This document shows positions 54,163-64,000 of a DNA stretch of 64,000 bases, in pieces (position 1 is the stretch's first letter; every line of letters begins with the position of its first letter). Below the pieces are notes generated by a model, which was not told where the DNA came from, did not search any database, and saw only the letters and a list, made by a program, of their open reading frames with translations. The stretch comes from Brugia malayi (taxonomy: Eukaryota > Nematoda > Chromadorea > Rhabditida > Onchocercidae): positions 20,766,721-20,830,720 of the forward strand of contig NW_025062479.1 of NCBI RefSeq assembly GCF_000002995.4, given 5' to 3'. Made by a program: the position numbers and the translations under genes.

Positions 54163-56422
54163 CAAGTGGAGTCGTGAAATTATCATTAAATTCAGGACTT
54201 TTAGTGCTTTGTTTTGCTTCAGGGATGAAACAATAAATAGTGTTTTGGAATGAAAATTCTTGGTTCAAGACTTCACGATAGAACGGCATAAAATTTCGTT
54301 TACATTTTTGATTGTCAGAAGTTTGGAATCATGGTTTTTGTACCACTTGGGTTGATCTCAGTTTTTCAAAGTTTTTCATCGTATCTATTTTTGTGAAAAT
54401 TCAATTCAGTTTCGTTTCATTTGATTGTATTTTTGTTTATCTATGGAAAAAGTAAGTTGATTGGTTTATTTTCTGAGTCTTGCTTTTTATCCGAAATCTG
54501 CTCTTTAGGGTTATTTGGTTACAGTGGATACGTGTAAATTATATCAGTGTTTACCGAGTGAAAAAAAAAAAAAAAAAAGGTGGATTAAGCTAATGAATTA
54601 AGTTAAGGCGAGGGATGAGGACCAGATCCGGAAATTATAAATATCTTAGTTAATTGAAAGTGAATTGTGATTTGGTAGAGCCTTGGACGTTTTCGTTTCC
54701 TAGAATATTAAGCAGTATGTTGGCTTACCTCGTTTTTATGGTAACAGTTCGTTTTCTTTTCGATTGTTTACAAAAGATTGTTTTGTTTTTAAATTCACTG
54801 TATTGGAAGACAAACGTTGTTGACGCTAATGCAGTAAACCATTCATTCCGGAAGTAGGATTTGCATTTTTCGTTATTGATATGCATTTGCAATAATTGCA
54901 ATTCTCATGATTATATTTTGATTATTATCGTTCATCAGATTGTGTATGACTGAACAAATACGTATATAATTGGAGCAGGGACATTGCCGAAATTTCTTTT
55001 GCTGTAAGCGTTCCTGTCAAAATTTATTTCCCATTTCGTTGACTGCCAGTAATTTAGTAATGTCTTTTTCGAGAAGCACGTCAAACGTTCGGTACCTTTC
55101 CCACCATTGATGGCAGTTCATATGCGTAAATTTTGTGAACTGAAAATAATGTCATGTTTATCTGGTAATTAAAATGAGTGAAAGATAAAGGCAACCACTG
55201 CTGAGACAAAAGATAATATTAATTACCACGAGTCACAAAAGTAGTGGAAGGAGTGTACCACCGAGGACAGGTTGTACACACATTGATGACATTGGCGTTG
55301 ATGAAGTGATGTAACTGTTTCTAACTGATGTACAGAACTATAATGCAGAGATATTATTTTGGCTAATTATCGCATGTGACAAAATGTTTTGAGAATTGAT
55401 TTCAAGATTATGGTCATTTTACGACTTTATAGTAGTAATAATGAATAATTAACATTCGCATGATGTGGTACTGTGGAAGACAATTTACTGCCATTGGAGT
55501 AAATGAGTGTTTCTATTCTGTTAAGGATTTTTTTTTTTAATGAGGCAAATTTTCTAATTTTTTGTGAAATATTTTAATATGAAATTGGTTATTTAAATTG
55601 CAGTGATCCAGATGATTAATTTTATTATGAGATGGAGAATTATTGAGTTTGCAGTAATGTGTGTTCACTTTTCTCTACAAAATAAATTATCGGAGTAGCA
55701 TTTTGACAGTATGTTGATGAGTCATCGCATTCAGTATGATCAACAATAACAGTGTAAAGTTTTTTTTTTTTTTTCTGGGTGGTTAATAACAATTGATGAG
55801 AGACATTTTCCGCTCATACAGCCCATTTTTATGCTTTTGAATTTTTACGTCAAATAATATGTTTTAATGCATGAAAAGGTAATATAATTTTTCGTTTTCG
55901 TTATCAATTTTAATTTCTTTACATTAATTATAACCGTGATTTCATTTATTGTATTTAGTGAATTTAATCTTCATTCAACAAGATTATTATAATAATGAAG
56001 ACGCAGTGTTATCTGCTTTAATAGCTTTTTTTAATGATTGATTTTTATTTTCATTTAATATTGCATCTAAGTTCTTCATTCAGTTATTTTATTATCTAGA
56101 TTTACCTTTCTTTATTGTACAAGTTTACCGTAATTAATAGTGACGCTTTTGTGAAATCGAATAAAAACATCATTCAATGATTGACTTTCATTTAGAAAGT
56201 TATGCTTATGGATAAGTAATGAAGCATGTAACCTTTGACACAAATCATTATTTGTTTGTCGTGACGCAATGACATGTTGATTAACTTTCATTCTTTGTCC
56301 TTCTCACTTTTTCGGTATTCCTGTCTTCCGGTTACACAAAGTGGTTTATAAATTTATCATATATTTTGCTCATTTTATATTTGTTTCATTAGAAAGTTAC
56401 TTTCTTTAAGGTTTTAAGGCAG

Positions 56423-56585
56423 TGGTACCAACACTTTCCTTAATATGACATGTACCGGCACTTTTTTTGAAAGGTTGTGGTACCATCATTCCTTTCATAT
56501 CACACGGTACTGATACTTTTTCTATATGACATCGTATCAATACTTAATTATGCCATAATATCAATGCTGTTTTGGCATGTTACGG
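56423..56585. repeat. Degenerate ~27-bp tandem repeat
   Basis: Six imperfect units, each starting with GTACC or GTAC/GTATC, followed by ACTTT-like T-rich sequence and ending ATATGACAT-like. Starts are near 56423, 56453, 56480, 56507, 56533 and 56559. Divergence between units suggests an old minisatellite. Confidence 0.6.
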
Positions 56586-57477
56586 TTATGAATCACACAA
56601 TAATTATTAATATTAAGTGTCATGTGACATAATGAATCATGTGACTACATAAATATTGATAATATGTTGATAAAATTTAAATATTTTTAAATGCGAGGGA
56701 ATCAATGATGGACAAATAAAAGCAGCGAGAACAATTGGGGAAATATTGTTAATTCATAGCGCAGAATTTGAATTATAGATGTTCCTATAACATCACTTTT
56801 TTATTAATCATTTATCACATAACATCACTAGAATTTGTCACCATTTTCTGATATATCTTTTTGATATATCTCTGATATATCGTTACCATCTCTTATTAAT
56901 AAGATTTCAAACATCAGAATGTTTGAAAAACCCTAATAAATATTTTGGAATTGGAAATATTTGAAATTCTTAAACAAAACAAACAGCACCATCACTGAGT
57001 AATGGATATTAATTTTATTTTGGGTTCAAGAGAATAAAAATGACTTTTTTCATTTTCTAAATGTTAACAGTTATGTGAAATGCGGAATTATTTTTCGATT
57101 TGAGATTACAATACTGAAAGAAAAAAATACTGATAAAATATTGGTGTTAATCACTATGAAAAATCTCAGCGAATTTCAAATTAGTTTTTCTTCACCAATT
57201 AAATATTATCAATTATATAACTCATATTTTAATTAATTTAACTTTCTACAGTTAATTTTGCAACAATTTAAATAACTTTTCGCAGTTAATTTTGCATCTA
57301 AAAATTTTGCATTCAAATAGGATTTGAAAAAAGCAAATAAAATGAATTATGTATTATAATTATTGAAAATTATATATATGTAATACGATTGTATTATAAT
57401 TATTACTGAAAAATAGTGCAGACATATCATTCATTGCTGTTTCACTATGCCCACCTAATCGCTTATTTATCAGTGAT

Positions 57478-57600
57478 ATCACCTCCATCCATCACTCATC
57501 ATTATCATTACCATTATCCATTATTATTATTATCATCATCACTAACACCATCCATTATTACTAGCATTATTATTATCGTCATTACCATCCACTTCAACAT
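57478..57600. repeat. CAT/ATT/ATC trinucleotide-type microsatellite
   Basis: Impure run of CATCAC, ATTATT and ATCATC units. Creates a Ser/His/Ile open frame on the plus strand that is not a gene. Confidence 0.75.
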
Positions 57601-58557
57601 ATGATACATTGTATCATTCCTTTCAAAACGAAATTACTCACTAAATTATAAATGATATTTAGAGTATTCTATTAGGCTTTTAGTGATACCACCAATAATA
57701 TTTCATATATTAGTTGGATATATTATGCGTAAAATACAATTAAGTGTTCATTTATCATTTCATTTACAGAACTTTCATAACTTTCCTTTATTTTATTTAA
57801 CATTTTTTGGAATTACATATATTTTAATAGCATATTAAACACGACAAATTCTTCTATTATATCAGTTGAATCAATTTGTCCATTTTTCGGAACACAGATG
57901 TTTCAGATTATCCGACTTAAACAACAAGTTAAGCTATTCAAATTCGTCATTGCCAGAAAGTTTAGATTAATTTTAGCGAGGTAAAATGATGCATTTAAAC
58001 TAATCACAGAACGAAATAACAAGAGAGGAATTTAATTAAAAATATGAAATCGTAAAATCCTCATTCTTTTAAATTTAATGCTTTTTTTTTTCTTTTTTGC
58101 TAATAATATCAATTAATCTGAAATTTATGTGATTAAAATGCTACTCAAGTTGTTTTGTTTCCTTTTTTTTCTTGCAAAAATTAATGAGATATAGTAGTAG
58201 ATGTATGGTAAATCAATGCAGCTAATTCTTTTTAGATCCTATTACTTATACTAAAGAGTTAATTTAATTCGAATTTGAAAGTAAATCCAGTTTAATTCTT
58301 GTCAACATATAGTGCAATTTTAATTAACTGTTCACTTCGGCACTAACTTCAATTTGAATGACAAGAAATGAAGTCAATTACCCATCCAAACATTCTAATT
58401 TTCATTCCTTATTTTCAATTCATAATTTCACTCCACACTTTGAAATTTCCATTTCAAATTATCATTTCATATTTCCATTTCACATTTTATGGAATATCAG
58501 CTAGACGCAGCGGCTCTAATTTCTGTCACTAAATATAAATGATGACCTAATTTAAGA

Positions 58558-58620
58558 AGAGAGAGAGAGACGTGGAGAGAGAAAGGAGATATAAGAGAGG
58601 GAGAGAAAGAGAAGAAAGAA
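58558..58620. repeat. GA-rich tract
   Basis: About 60 bases of GAGAGA/GGAGA on the plus strand, 790 bp upstream of the ArfGAP gene start. GAGA tracts are common in animal promoters; whether it acts here is not known. Confidence 0.75.
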
Positions 58621-58711
58621 TTGCGAGCTTCAACTTTCGAAGTATCTGTTAAAACGATTCATACATTCGTTGTGTGGAAGTTTTTTGATTGGGGAGTAAT
58701 TCGCGGTGACA

Positions 58712-58856
58712 GTTTCGAGAGTTCGTCGAGACTCTTGCTTTGATGATTGCATTTGTAGAATTTTGCTTATTTGTTAAAAATGAGATGTATTAAGTGGAAG
58801 AGAGTTTATGTAAGATGTAAAGTTGAGTTTCAAGAGTTCGTCGAGACTCTTGCTTT
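58712..58856 (+). repeat. Duplicated stem-loop element (two 30-bp copies)
   Basis: Copies at 58712-58741 and 58827-58856 differ at one base and lie 115 bp apart. Each folds as a 7-bp stem around TCGTCGAG: in copy 2 CAAGAGT pairs perfectly with ACTCTTG; in copy 1 the changed base alters one pair to a G-T (G-U in RNA) wobble. Confidence 0.75.
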
Positions 58857-59405
58857 AGAAAAAAAATATTTTCAAAAAGATTCAAATTTGATTGAAAATA
58901 TAAGGATATTTTCACTTTGAAAGGAATAAATAATCGTACTATTAACACCATATTATCACTAATTCTTTGCTTTTAGATTAGTGTGAATTGTTGGCTTCTT
59001 TGAATTCTCATCATTTTATAATGATGATTGATGAGGTTGGCAATCAGTCATAGTTTATATCTAAAGGAAGCTTTCTGAAATGTTGTTCCATCACTAAAAC
59101 TAAATTTTAATTTTTAAACTATTCTCAAGGTTTGCTTTCATTAACTAATTTCTAATTCAGCTGACTTTTTTTTTACTTATTGATTCCATGCATGGTCACA
59201 TGAAGTGTTTCCACTCTCATTTCCAATATTGGGCATACATTTCATTAACAATTAATTAATATATCTTCAGATGAACTTAATAACTGAACTCATATCCTCC
59301 CTATTCTTAGAGAAGCTAAGAAACTTACACAATCTCATGTGTGATTAATTATATTACCAGATTATTTTTTCAAGTATTTATTTTAGATAATGAAGTTGAA
59401 TTAAA

Positions 59406-64000
<4,595 letters not shown>

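Larger units (their letters stand above)
54163..59405. other. Intergenic region HDAC / ArfGAP gene
   Basis: A 5.2-kb AT-rich interval with no gene that I can support. Distinct contents: poly(A) run at 54562-54578, degenerate 27-bp tandem repeat at 56423-56585, CAT/ATT microsatellite at 57478-57600, GA-rich tract at 58558-58620, and a duplicated stem-loop element at 58712 and 58827. A splice acceptor TATTTTAG at 59379-59386 belongs to the downstream gene. Confidence 0.6.

Noticed and set aside
57416..57604. Ser/His/Ile-rich open frame
   Set aside because: Translation of the CAT/ATT microsatellite.

Overview
The window is nuclear DNA of a nematode, most likely a spirurid or filarial worm. Evidence: very AT-rich DNA with poly(T)/poly(A) runs, many short introns with the nematode-type TTTTCAG acceptor, worm-type ShK repeats, and splice acceptors lying 7-40 nt before several start codons, as expected for spliced-leader trans-splicing. 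I saw no bacterial, viral or transposase genes and no rRNA, tRNA or CRISPR. Gene models were assembled by hand: every exon junction was checked for reading phase, and families were recognised from conserved motifs, not from a search.

Layout: 1-6083 gene-poor AT-rich DNA; 6084-12876 (+) PAS-domain kinase (PASK); 14598-16853 (-) two-LIM protein; 18246-22193 (+) secreted protein with six ShK domains; 22800-26663 (-) FUNDC1-type mitophagy receptor whose second intron holds a complete same-strand gene, DHRS7B (24331-25660); 27495-33588 (+) RPAP1; 34291-35796 (+) protein phosphatase inhibitor-2 with a two-membrane-segment cassette exon; 36458-39836 (-) PEX12; 40520-44415 (-) BTBD1/2-type BTB protein; 45438-49057 (+) DPH2; 50554-54162 (+) class I histone deacetylase (HDAC1/2); 54163-59405 intergenic, with several unusual repeats; 59406 to the window end (+) an ASAP-type BAR-PH-ArfGAP, cut by the window edge.

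Most genes are conserved housekeeping or signalling genes with no common pathway. Two loose themes are organelle turnover (FUNDC1 on mitochondria, PEX12 on peroxisomes, DHRS7B as a membrane reductase of ER/peroxisome lipid metabolism) and basic gene expression (RPAP1, DPH2, HDAC). PASK, the LIM gene, the ShK gene and inhibitor-2 sit in much more AT-rich, poly(T)-interrupted DNA than the others.

The observations most worth following are the DHRS7B gene nested in FUNDC1, the in-frame transmembrane cassette exon in inhibitor-2, the HDAC that lacks both reactive cysteines known from human HDAC1/2, the GC-AG introns, a foldback repeat in an RPAP1 intron, a Z-DNA-prone tract before the HDAC gene, and duplicated small elements (a bZIP-like plus E-box module; a stem-loop pair).
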